Shown here: positions 26,523-34,262 of the stretch, in pieces
Position numbering within the stretch: position 1 is the first letter of the stretch
Layout of the letters: each line of letters begins with the position of its first letter
NCBI GenBank assembly: GCA_963825175.1
Contig: CAWGSA010000002.1
Span: 310,001-374,000, forward strand
Direction of reading: 5' to 3'
From: DATFTF01 sp963825175
GTDB lineage: Bacteria > Acidobacteriota > Thermoanaerobaculia > UBA5066 > Gp7-AA6
Length of the DNA stretch: 64,000 nucleotides
Translations under genes and position numbers: made by a program
Notes under the pieces: model-generated
The model's database searches: none
Told to the model about the DNA's origin: nothing
The model's input: the letters and a program-made list of their open reading frames with translations, nothing else

Positions 26523-27953
26523 TTGAGCTCGAAGTCCAGAGTCCGGAAACCGCAGCGGAGCGCGCGCGCCAGGCCGGGGCTCTCGCGACGGGGAACGCCG
26601 GACCGTCCTGGTAAGACCTTCGAGTTCATCAAGGAAAAATCGGGCTTCCGCGAATGGCGGCTCGTCTCCAACGGTTTGCGACTCCTGCTGCTGGAGAACC
26701 GGGTCACGCCCGTGGTGACCTTCGCCGTCGTCTACCACGTCGGCAGCCGCAACGAGGCGGTCGGCTACACCGGAGCGACGCATCTGCTCGAGCACCTGAT
26801 GTTCAAGGGCACGCCCCAGTACAACCGCGAAAAGGGAACCGCGGTCGCCGCGGTGCTGGAAGCGATGGGAGCGCGGTTCAACGCCACGACCTGGTTCGAC
26901 CGCACCAACTACTACGAAACGATCCCCTCCGACCGCCTGGAAGACGCCGTCCGCATCGAGGCCTCGCGCATGCGCGGGGCGCTGCTCCGCGACGCGGACC
27001 GGCAGCCGGAGATGACCGTGGTTCGCAACGAGTTCGAGCGTGGAGAGAACTCGCCGTTCCAGGTGCTGTACAAGCTCACGTTCGCCACAGCCTTCCGCGA
27101 GCACCCCTACCACCACCCCACGATCGGGTGGCGCAGCGACATCGAGTCGGTCTCCACCGAGCGGCTCAAGGAGTTCTACGACGTCTTCTACCATCCCAAC
27201 AACGCGACGGCGCTGGTGATCGGCGACTTCGACGAGCGGGAAGCGCTGGCCACGATCGCCCGTCATTTCGGTGCCATCCCGCCGTCTTCGCGGCCCATCC
27301 CGACGGTCTACACCACCGAGCCTCCACAGGAAGGGGAGCGGCGGTTCGTCGTTCGCCGCGTCGGGCAGGTCGCCTGGACCGCCCTGTCCTGGAGAAGCGT
27401 CGAGGCGCGTCATCCCGACACGCCCGCGCTGGCGCTCCTGGGAAACCTGCTTGGAGGCGGAGTGACGTCGCGGCTGTACCAGGCGCTGGTCGAGAAGAGC
27501 CTGGCGCTGTCCGTCACGGTGGTCCCCTGGCAGCTCAGGGACCCCGCTCTCTTCTCCGTCTTCGCGCCGGTCCGGCCGGGGGTCGAGGTCGCGACGGTGG
27601 AGGCGGCGATCCGCGAGGAAGCGGCGCGGGTTGTCCGGGACGGCGTCTCCGAGTCCGAGGCGGAGAAGGCGCGCACGCAGATCGAGGCCGAGGTCATCTT
27701 CGACCGCGACTCGACCGACCAGATCGCGGCCTCGCTGTCGGAGGCGATCGCGGTCGCCGATTGGGAGTGGTACGCGAGCTACCCCGAAGCGATCCGGCGC
27801 GTTTCGCGCGACGACATCCAGCGCGTCGCGCGCACCTATCTCTCCGACGACGCGTTGACGGTCGGCGCGTTCTTCCCGAAGAACCCACTCGGGGAAGCCG
27901 TCGCGGCCGAAGACCTGGAAGAGATCGAGCCGGTGGACGAGGAGCGCGAGTGA
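26523..27953 (+). CDS. M16 family zinc metallopeptidase, catalytic subunit
   Basis: 476 aa from TTG 26523. Inverzincin motif HLLEHLMF with the downstream Glu region ASRMRGALLRD...TVVRNEFERGEN. Two M16 domains are present (N ~40-260; C ~260-460). No signal peptide is visible, so it may be cytoplasmic or exported unconventionally. It ends in the GTGA overlap with a second M16 gene lacking the motif; such pairs form heterodimers. Confidence 0.92.
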   Translation: MSSKSRVRKPQRSARARPGLSRRGTPDRPGKTFEFIKEKSGFREWRLVSNGLRLLLLENRVTPVVTFAVVYHVGSRNEAVGYTGATHLLEHLMFKGTPQYNREKGTAVAAVLEAMGARFNATTWFDRTNYYETIPSDRLEDAVRIEASRMRGALLRDADRQPEMTVVRNEFERGENSPFQVLYKLTFATAFREHPYHHPTIGWRSDIESVSTERLKEFYDVFYHPNNATALVIGDFDEREALATIARHFGAIPPSSRPIPTVYTTEPPQEGERRFVVRRVGQVAWTALSWRSVEARHPDTPALALLGNLLGGGVTSRLYQALVEKSLALSVTVVPWQLRDPALFSVFAPVRPGVEVATVEAAIREEAARVVRDGVSESEAEKARTQIEAEVIFDRDSTDQIAASLSEAIAVADWEWYASYPEAIRRVSRDDIQRVARTYLSDDALTVGAFFPKNPLGEAVAAEDLEEIEPVDEERE

Positions 27954-29296
27954 CGCGCCGCCCGCCCGCGCCGGTCGCCAGCCGGGCGCGGCGCCCCTTC
28001 GCCGAAACGATCGTCCGCCGGGATCTCTCCAACGGAGTGCGCCTGTTCGTCCTGGAGAACCACTTCAACCCCACCATGGCCCTGTCGGGATCGTTGAACG
28101 CCGGAGGCCTCTTCGCGCCGCCCGATCGGCGGCTGATCGCGTCGGTCACGGCGGGGGAGCTCCTGAAGGGAACAGAGCGGCATACCAAGCTGGAGATCGC
28201 CGAAGAGCTCGAGAGCCGCGGCGCGTCGCTCTCCTTCTCCGCGGACGCCTCCGATCCGATCGGCATGGACATCGGCGGGGCCGCTCTCTCGCGCGACGTC
28301 GAGCGTCTCCTCGATCTCTTCGTCGAAGCCCTCACGCAGCCGGTCTTTCCGGCCGAGGAACTGGAGAAGGAAAAGAAGCGGGTGGTCGGCTCGATCCAGC
28401 AACAGCAGGACCAGACGTCCGTCCGGGCCTACGAGACGGCGTCACGCCGGATCTACCCCCGGGGACATCCGTACCATCGCCGCAAAGGGGACGAGCGGAT
28501 CGCCGCGGTCCAGGCGCTGACCCGGGAGGACCTGACCGGGTTCTACGGGAGCGTCTACGGCGCGGCGACCCTCCAGCTGGTGGTGGCGGGGGACATCGAG
28601 GCGCCGCAGATCCTGGACCATCTGGAAAAGCGGCTCGCCTCGTGGCGCGCCGGACCGCCCCGGCGGGTTCCGAAGGTCGCGGTCCCGCAGCCGGCTCCGG
28701 GGAGCGAGACGGTCGAGATGCCGGAGAAGGCGAGCGCGGACGTCGTCCTGGCCAGCCCTTCGGACCTGACGCGGCTCGATCCGGCATATCTGGCTTGCAC
28801 GCTGGCCAATTCGGCGCTGGGGCAGTCGTCGCTGACGTCGCGCCTGGGCGTGCGCGTGCGCGACACCGAAGGCCTCACGTACGGCATCCATTCCTCGTTC
28901 CACGCCGCCCACGTGGCGGGTCCCTTCGTGGTCAGTCTGACCGTCAAGCCCGAGAGCCGGGACGCCGCCGTCGCATCGACACTCGACGAGATTTCCCGCT
29001 TCCTCAAGACCGGGCTGACAGCCAAGGAGCTGACCGACGAGAAGAGCTCTCGTGTCGGAAAGTTCAAGGTGGACCTCGGCTCCAACTCCGGAATGGCCTC
29101 CGCGATCGACGCGGCGATGTACTACGGGTTCGGGATCGACTACCTGGACCGGTTTCCCGCCCTGGTCGCCGCGATCACGCGCGAGCAGGCGGACGCGGAG
29201 TTTCGCAAGCGAGTCCGTCCCGATCGATTCACCGTCGTCTCGGCGGGGTCGTTTGAGGCGACGACAGGGGGAGGGGGTGAGGGGGGGAGGGGGTGA
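27950..29296 (+). CDS. M16 family peptidase, inactive partner subunit
   Basis: 448 aa starting at GTG 27950, overlapping the previous stop (GTGA). The M16 fold is visible (SNGVRLFVLENHFNPTMALSGSLNAGG; LEKEKKRVVGSIQQQQD; GLTYGIHSSFHA), but the HxxEH position reads GELLKGTE, so the zinc site is absent. It probably completes the cavity of a heterodimer with the upstream subunit. The last ~12 residues (TTGGGGEGGRG) are written by a G-rich repeat. Confidence 0.9.
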   Translation: MTRRPPAPVASRARRPFAETIVRRDLSNGVRLFVLENHFNPTMALSGSLNAGGLFAPPDRRLIASVTAGELLKGTERHTKLEIAEELESRGASLSFSADASDPIGMDIGGAALSRDVERLLDLFVEALTQPVFPAEELEKEKKRVVGSIQQQQDQTSVRAYETASRRIYPRGHPYHRRKGDERIAAVQALTREDLTGFYGSVYGAATLQLVVAGDIEAPQILDHLEKRLASWRAGPPRRVPKVAVPQPAPGSETVEMPEKASADVVLASPSDLTRLDPAYLACTLANSALGQSSLTSRLGVRVRDTEGLTYGIHSSFHAAHVAGPFVVSLTVKPESRDAAVASTLDEISRFLKTGLTAKELTDEKSSRVGKFKVDLGSNSGMASAIDAAMYYGFGIDYLDRFPALVAAITREQADAEFRKRVRPDRFTVVSAGSFEATTGGGGEGGRG

Positions 29297-29341
29297 AGGC
29301 GGGCATTCCCCACTCTCCCTCTCTCCTGCTCTCCCCCTCCG
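29267..29341. repeat. G-rich / C-rich inverted arms after the M16 pair
   Basis: A G-rich arm (GGGGGAGGGGGTGAGGGG type, 29267-29302) spans the stop of the second M16 gene, and a C-rich inverted arm (CCCCACTCTCCCTCTCTCC...) follows at 29308-29341. Probable hairpin or bidirectional terminator. Confidence 0.75.
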
Positions 29342-29473
29342 AATCTGTCGTCTTGGAAGTCCTGGCAGGGACATGACAGAATGACGCTCCAGAGGAGCTA
29401 GACCATTCCCAGACGCCCTCAATACCGCAAGCCGATCCGCCGACGCCCGGGCGAGGCCGCGCCGACGCACCGA

Positions 29474-29776
29474 GTGGGCCTGGCTTCCGAGCCTCCCGTT
29501 CAGGAAGGGCCGGCGAACGAGGGGCGCTTCTATTACCGGGTGCACCTGGACTCGGAGCCTTCGCCGGAGTGGATGCGCGCGTACCGCGCCGGCCTTCTGG
29601 GGGTCATGCCCGAGGATCGGGACGCGGTGATGCGTTTCGAGTTCCAGGGCGGAAGCGTTCGGTTCGCGGCGATGGAAGGAGAGGTCTCCCGCCTGCGCCG
29701 CGTGCTCGAGCGAAGGCTCGAATCGGTCAACTGGATCCTTTCGGGGGGCCGCGGCGGGCCTCCGCCGGGCGGCTAG
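29474..29776 (+). CDS. Small conserved hypothetical protein
   Basis: 100 aa from GTG 29474. No known domain. The core FYYRVHLDSEPSPEWMRAYRAGLLG followed by VMRFEFQGGSVRFAAMEGEV and an amphipathic RLRRVLERRLESVNWIL looks like a compact alpha/beta protein. An open frame extends upstream to about 29404 without a usual start codon. The stop overlaps the open frame of the GH1 gene. Confidence 0.55.
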   Translation: MGLASEPPVQEGPANEGRFYYRVHLDSEPSPEWMRAYRAGLLGVMPEDRDAVMRFEFQGGSVRFAAMEGEVSRLRRVLERRLESVNWILSGGRGGPPPGG

Positions 29777-31144
29777 CCGCGCACCCGGCGATTCTCTTTC
29801 CAAAGGACTTCCTGTGGGGAGCCGCGGTGTCGGCGTACCAGGTGGAGGGATCGCCGCTCGCCGACGGCGCCGGCCCGAGCAACTGGCACCGATTCACCCA
29901 TACGCCGGGGCTCGTCGCGGGCGGAGACACCGGCGACCGGGCGTGCGATTTCTACCGGCGCTATCCCGAGGACGTCGCGATGATGGGGGCGCTCGGGTTG
30001 AACGCCTTCCGTTTCAGCGTCGCCTGGAGCCGGATCCTCCCGGAGGGGCGAGGAGCGGTCAACCGCAAGGGACTCGACTACTACGGGCGCCTGATCGACG
30101 CGCTGCTCGCGTCCGGCATCCGGCCCGTCGTCACGCTCTATCACTGGGACCACCCCGCCGCTCTCGACGACCGGGGCGGATGGCTCAACCCGGACATCGC
30201 CGGATGGTTCGCCGACTATGCCCGCGTCCTCTACCGCGCGTTCGACGACCGCGTCGAGCTCTGGACGACCTTGAACGAGCCGTGGGTCGTGACCGACGGC
30301 GGCTACCTCCACGGCAAGCTCGCCCCCGGACATCGCAGCGTCTACGAGGCGCCGATCGCCGCGCACCATCTCCTGCGCGCCCACGCCGAAGGCGTGCGGG
30401 CCTACCGCGCCGAGGGCAAGCACGCGATCGGACTGGTGGTGAACCTCGAGCCGAAATATCCGGCGTCCTCCGCGGGGACTGGACGTCGCCGCGGCGGGCC
30501 GCGCGAACGCCTACATGAACCGCCAGTTTCTCGATCCGGTTTTCCTGGGACGGTATCCGGAGGAGCTGGCGCGAGATCTTCGGCGAGGCCTGGCCGGCGT
30601 TGCCTCCCGCCGAGGTCGAGGGGATCGCGCAGCCGCTCGATTTTCTCGGGCGTCAACTACTACACGCGCGGAGTGACCCGGCACGCGCCGGCGGCGTTTC
30701 CTGTGCGCGCGCGTTCGGTGCGCCAGAACGGCGCGCCGCTACACGACCACCGGCTGGGAGGTGTACCCGCAGGGCCTGACCGACACGCTGCTGTGGCTGC
30801 GCGAGCGGTACGGAACATTCCCTGTCTACATCACCGAGAACGGCGCCGCGTTTGCCGACCCGAAGACGGCGCGCGGTCCGATCCTGGAGGACCCCCTGCG
30901 CGTCGACTACCTCCGTGCCCACCTGGCCGCGGCGTGGAAGGCCCTTCAGTCCGGCGTCGACCTGCGCGGTTACTTCGTGTGGTCGCTCCTGGACAACCTG
31001 GAGTGGAGCCACGGCTTCGCCAAGCGGTTCGGGATCGTGCACGTCGACCATGAGACCCAGAAGCGGACGCTCAAGGCGAGCGCGCGGTTCTATGCCGACG
31101 TCATCCGCACGGGGGGGAGAGCCCTGGCGGGATCGCGCGGCTGA
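29773..31144 (+). pseudogene. GH1 beta-glucosidase with four frameshifts
   Basis: Retaining beta-glucosidase, about 455 aa when repaired. Family features: FPKDFLWGAAVSAYQVEG at the N-terminus, acid/base Glu in TLNEPW, NAYMNRQFLDPVF, FLGVNYYTRG, nucleophile Glu in VYITENGAAF and GYFVWSLLDNLEWSHGF. Four single-base insertions break the frame at about 30475-30479, 30566-30571, 30648-30650 and 30738-30739, all inside 265 bp; removing them restores a continuous protein. The N-terminal start codon is unclear (frame open from 29773, ATT at 29791). This is either a badly assembled patch or a decaying gene. Confidence 0.85.
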
Positions 31145-31194
31145 GCGCGAATGCGGGCTACGATATGTCTTTCACTCTCTGAGGAGGTCGGCCG

Positions 31195-31689
31195 ATGAAA
31201 ACCGCTCAATCCTCGCTCCTGCTCGCCTTCGCCACGGTCGCCATGCTCGGCGTCTCCGAGCCGAGGGACTCCCGGCCCTCGTCGGAGGACCGAAAGCATC
31301 TGGCTTCCGCCAACCTGACGGCCGTCAAGTCCGTGGCCGCTCTTCCCGCGCCGGTGAAAGCCGCCCTGGCGGCGCTCTACCACCAGGACAAGCTCGAGAT
31401 GGCCGATCCCGATCAGCCGTTTCAGGTCGGGGACTCCATCGCACCCGGCCCCCCCTTGCCCGGAAGGCGTTTCGTCTTCGCGGCATGCGACGACGAACTC
31501 TGCGTCATTCATTACGAGCGGGGCGGCATTTCGCACCTCTACTACGTCGTCGCTTTCGGTCTGGAGAAGGGGAAGGACCCTGCGTTCCGCTGGGGCGCCC
31601 GCACGGACGGAAAGCTCGCGGATCTTCCCGCCCTCCGAGAAGCCCTTGCCGCCGGCAAGCTCCACGAGAACGAGGTCCAGTCCTGGTAG
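31195..31689 (+). CDS. Secreted protein of unknown function
   Basis: 164 aa, preceded by a good ribosome binding site (GAGGAGG, 7 nt). N-terminal signal-like segment (SSLLLAFATVAMLGVS). The mature part has KAALAALYHQDKLEMADPDQP, then RRFVFAACDDELCVIHYERGG and HLYYVVAFGLEKG, with two cysteines close together (ACDDELC). No named family recognised. Confidence 0.7.
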   Translation: MKTAQSSLLLAFATVAMLGVSEPRDSRPSSEDRKHLASANLTAVKSVAALPAPVKAALAALYHQDKLEMADPDQPFQVGDSIAPGPPLPGRRFVFAACDDELCVIHYERGGISHLYYVVAFGLEKGKDPAFRWGARTDGKLADLPALREALAAGKLHENEVQSW

Positions 31690-31767
31690 GGAACGTCGCT
31701 TCCACTGGTCGGAGCCTGGGCCTGCGGTGCACCGGCTGCGGCTCGGCCGGATGCGGCCTCGACCGCA

Positions 31768-31843
31768 CCCTGGCTCCTCTCGGCGCTCTCCCGCGGCGCG
31801 AGGCTTCTCCCCACTGGGAGACTCCTCGCGCCGCGAACCAGGG
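31768..31843. terminator. Strong nested hairpin, possible terminator or structured RNA
   Basis: Stem CGCGGCGCGAGG (31792-31803) pairs perfectly with 31824-31835, and inside it TCTCCC/GGGAGA (31806-31811, 31816-31821) close a CACT loop. A further outer pairing CCCTGG (31768-31773) with CCAGGG (31838-31843) is possible. There is no T tract. It lies 78 nt after the preceding stop. Confidence 0.55.
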
Positions 31844-32108
31844 CTGAGATCGGGCGCTGCCGGGGCGGACGTTGAGCAGCTCCAGAAAAGGAGATTTCTG
31901 AGCGCAGACTTCTCCCCGCCCTTCTCGCATTGACTGTCGTCGCGACGCGCGGGCGGAAATCAAGTGCCTGGCGAAGAGAATCATGGGCGGAAAGAAGTTC
32001 ACGATGACTCATTGCGTGGTCTCCTCCTTCGACGACGAGCACAGCGTGACGATCTGGTACAGCCAGACGCCGATCCGAAGTGGCAGATCGGACTCGATCG
32101 CGGACCGA

Positions 32109-32147
32109 TGGTGGCTCTCGGCGAGGGAATCGAACCCTCCCCTCGAG
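32109..32147 (-). other. tRNA 3'-end fragment (possible attachment site)
   Basis: On the minus strand the sequence reads a T-arm GAGGG-TTCGATT-CCCTC, then GCCGAGAGCCACCA, which looks exactly like the T arm, acceptor strand and CCA of a tRNA. No matching 5' half is seen upstream, where the repeat-protein gene ends 20 nt away. Such partial tRNA ends are left by integrases, so this may mark the edge of an acquired segment. Confidence 0.5.
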
Positions 32148-32166
32148 AAAATAAAGTCCGGCGTCA

Positions 32167-33981
32167 CTACTTCTCGTCCGCCCTCTCCGGGTCGGTCATG
32201 CGCCTGGCCAGCGGCGCGGCTCTCGTGTTCGCTGCGTTCTCCCTCCAGGCTTTCGCCCAGCCCAGCCGCTCGGCCGTGTCCATGTTCACCGTCCCATCGG
32301 CGTTGTAGGTTCCGTTGGCGATCAGACGCCTCCTGGCCTCCTGGGTCAGGAAGGGTTGCATCGTGTCCGCGGGCGACCTCGGAACGAACTCGTAGCCGAT
32401 CCGGACCGGCTCGAGGTCCTTGAACGCGCGACGCACCCCCTGCACGAGGTAATGGAATGTCACGTCTCTGGAAGCCTTGACGACGACCTGGTTCAAGTCC
32501 TGGCTCACGACGGCGAGGGTCGCCAGTTCTCCAACCGGGGTCAACTGCACCGTCAGGCCCTCCTCGTCCGTGACCATCCGGAAATCCTCCGGCACCTCGA
32601 TGACCGCCTGATGGTTGACGATGTGGGAGGTGCCGCGGAAGTACGTCCCGACTTCCCGCCCCTCCAGAGACGAGTACAGAATCACCTTGGTGGGATCGGA
32701 CGCATGCGGCTCCACGAAATGCTTCGCTCCCATCGCGCCGAGATCCCCGAACGCGAAGACTCCCCATGGCGGTCCGGTCGTATCTGCCGTTCCGATCGCG
32801 GACCCGAGAACTCCGTAGGCTACGAGGTTTCCGCCGGTGTCGACAAGCGCGCCGGCGACGCCGACGCCGCTGGCCAGGCTGTGAGAAGCGCCAATGACAC
32901 CGAACACTTCGCCCGTCGTGCTCACCGCGTTGCCCAAGACGCCGGCCGTGAAATCCGTCGAGCTATACGTCTCCCCATCGACTCCGTGGGTCTGCCCGGA
33001 GGTGCCCACGGCTTCTCCCGTAACTGCGCTGGCGTCATCGGTCGTACTCTTGTTTCGTCCCCCGACGCCGAACGTGTGTCCGGTCGTCGCGTTGGCAACA
33101 CCGGAGACTCCCGTCGAGCCGTTAATCACACTATTGGTTTTTCCCAAGACGCCAACCGTCTGTCCGGTCGTCGCGGTGGCAACCCCGAAGACGCCTGTGG
33201 CACCATCGGTCGCAGCGTTGGTTTGTCCAGCAACGCCCGCACTATTCCCGACCGAGGAAGTCGCGCGGCCGAACACTCCCGCCGTCCCATCCGTCGTGCT
33301 CAAAGTCTCGCCAAAGACGCCTTGAGCCGGGCCGGCCGTCGCTCTTCCGTAGACTCCCGCGGCAAACGGGTCGGGATTGCTCGTCTCGCCGTAGATCGCG
33401 TAGAGGCCCGCGTTGATCACCGAGAAATAGTCCGTCGCCGTCGCCGGAGTCGACGCGTAGTAGCCATTGGTGTCGACGACGAAGTCGACCTGTCCCGCCC
33501 CTTGAGCCACCTGAACGATGATCTGGCCGCTGCCGTTCAACGCCACGACTCCGGCGTTTGCTCTCTGAGTCTCACTCGATGGGTAATTGATCCACGCGAC
33601 CGCCGGAGGCGAAACCGTATCGACCTTGAAGACGCCGTTGCCTGTGGCGCCGGTGATGTTGAAGACCGTGATGTTGACCGAAACCGCGACCGCACCCGCC
33701 GGGATCCCACAGGGCGCGCCCGTCAACGTCACCGCGCGGTTGACGCCCTGCGGCAGCGGCGTGCCGGTCGACCTGTACTGGCGGCAAGGGGAGATCGCTA
33801 TGAAGGGGGTCGGGCTCGAGATGTCGGCGAGCGTGTGGATTTTCGGGGTGCCGGTGGGCGTATAGCTCCTGGGCGCGCTCCAGTTGACGAGCGGGGGAGC
33901 GCTTGCCGCGAGCGCCACCGCCGAGGCGCTAAACAGGACAACCAGAAAGACGCCGAGTTTCCTGTTGGAATGCAAATCCAT
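32167..33981 (-). CDS. Secreted fibre-like protein with 14-residue repeats
   Basis: 604 aa from ATG 33981 with AGGAGG upstream; signal peptide FLVVLFSASAVALAAS. The N-terminal domain (~60-180; SPCRQYRSTGTPLPQG, GAVAVSVNITVFNITG, VDFVVDTNGYY) is a beta domain common in acidobacterial surface proteins. Residues ~210-360 are about ten tandem 14-residue repeats of GVxGxxxxTTxxTx that alternate in two versions, giving a 28-residue superrepeat. The C-terminal ~200 residues (EGREVGTYFRGTSHIVNHQAVIEVPEDF; FHYLVQGVRRAFKD) resemble the C-terminal region of tail-fibre-like surface proteins. Base composition is less GC-rich than the neighbours, suggesting transfer. Confidence 0.78.
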   Translation of the reverse strand: MDLHSNRKLGVFLVVLFSASAVALAASAPPLVNWSAPRSYTPTGTPKIHTLADISSPTPFIAISPCRQYRSTGTPLPQGVNRAVTLTGAPCGIPAGAVAVSVNITVFNITGATGNGVFKVDTVSPPAVAWINYPSSETQRANAGVVALNGSGQIIVQVAQGAGQVDFVVDTNGYYASTPATATDYFSVINAGLYAIYGETSNPDPFAAGVYGRATAGPAQGVFGETLSTTDGTAGVFGRATSSVGNSAGVAGQTNAATDGATGVFGVATATTGQTVGVLGKTNSVINGSTGVSGVANATTGHTFGVGGRNKSTTDDASAVTGEAVGTSGQTHGVDGETYSSTDFTAGVLGNAVSTTGEVFGVIGASHSLASGVGVAGALVDTGGNLVAYGVLGSAIGTADTTGPPWGVFAFGDLGAMGAKHFVEPHASDPTKVILYSSLEGREVGTYFRGTSHIVNHQAVIEVPEDFRMVTDEEGLTVQLTPVGELATLAVVSQDLNQVVVKASRDVTFHYLVQGVRRAFKDLEPVRIGYEFVPRSPADTMQPFLTQEARRRLIANGTYNADGTVNMDTAERLGWAKAWRENAANTRAAPLARRMTDPERADEK

Positions 33982-34069
33982 CGAAGATCCTCCTATTCCA
34001 AAAATCGACGTTGCTCGAGATGCCAGTCTTTGGTTTTCCTCCTTCTGCCTTCTTCGGAATTTCCTGAGT

Positions 34070-34088
34070 CCTTCGGACGCTCCGAAGG
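34070..34088. terminator. Perfect 8-bp hairpin
   Basis: CCTTCGGA-CGC-TCCGAAGG lies in the 281-bp gap between the glycosidase gene (ends 34263) and the fibre gene (starts 33981), both minus strand. It could end the carbohydrate operon transcript, though no T tract follows. The rest of the gap holds nothing recognisable. Confidence 0.5.
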
Positions 34089-34262
34089 TCGGCATGACAT
34101 CCCCAGTTTCGTTATCGAAAAAATCGGTCTTCCTCTCACGCGATGAAAGAAGCGGCCGACCGTGTGGAGCGGATTCTAGACCCGGACCACTGCACGCGCA
34201 GAGAGCTCGCTGAGACGTTTCACGGGGAGGCTCGCACCGCGAGTACCCCCCGCTCTTCCGCT

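Larger units (their letters stand above)
31690..32166. other. Gene-free 477-bp stretch
   Basis: No supported coding region. It holds a long perfect hairpin (31792-31835) near its left side and a tRNA 3'-end-like fragment on the minus strand (32109-32147) near the end of the adjacent repeat-protein gene. The remainder shows nothing I can identify. Confidence 0.6.

Noticed and set aside
32109..32147. Complete tRNA or tmRNA gene
   Set aside because: Only the T arm and acceptor 3' strand are present; the 5' half is missing and a coding gene lies upstream.
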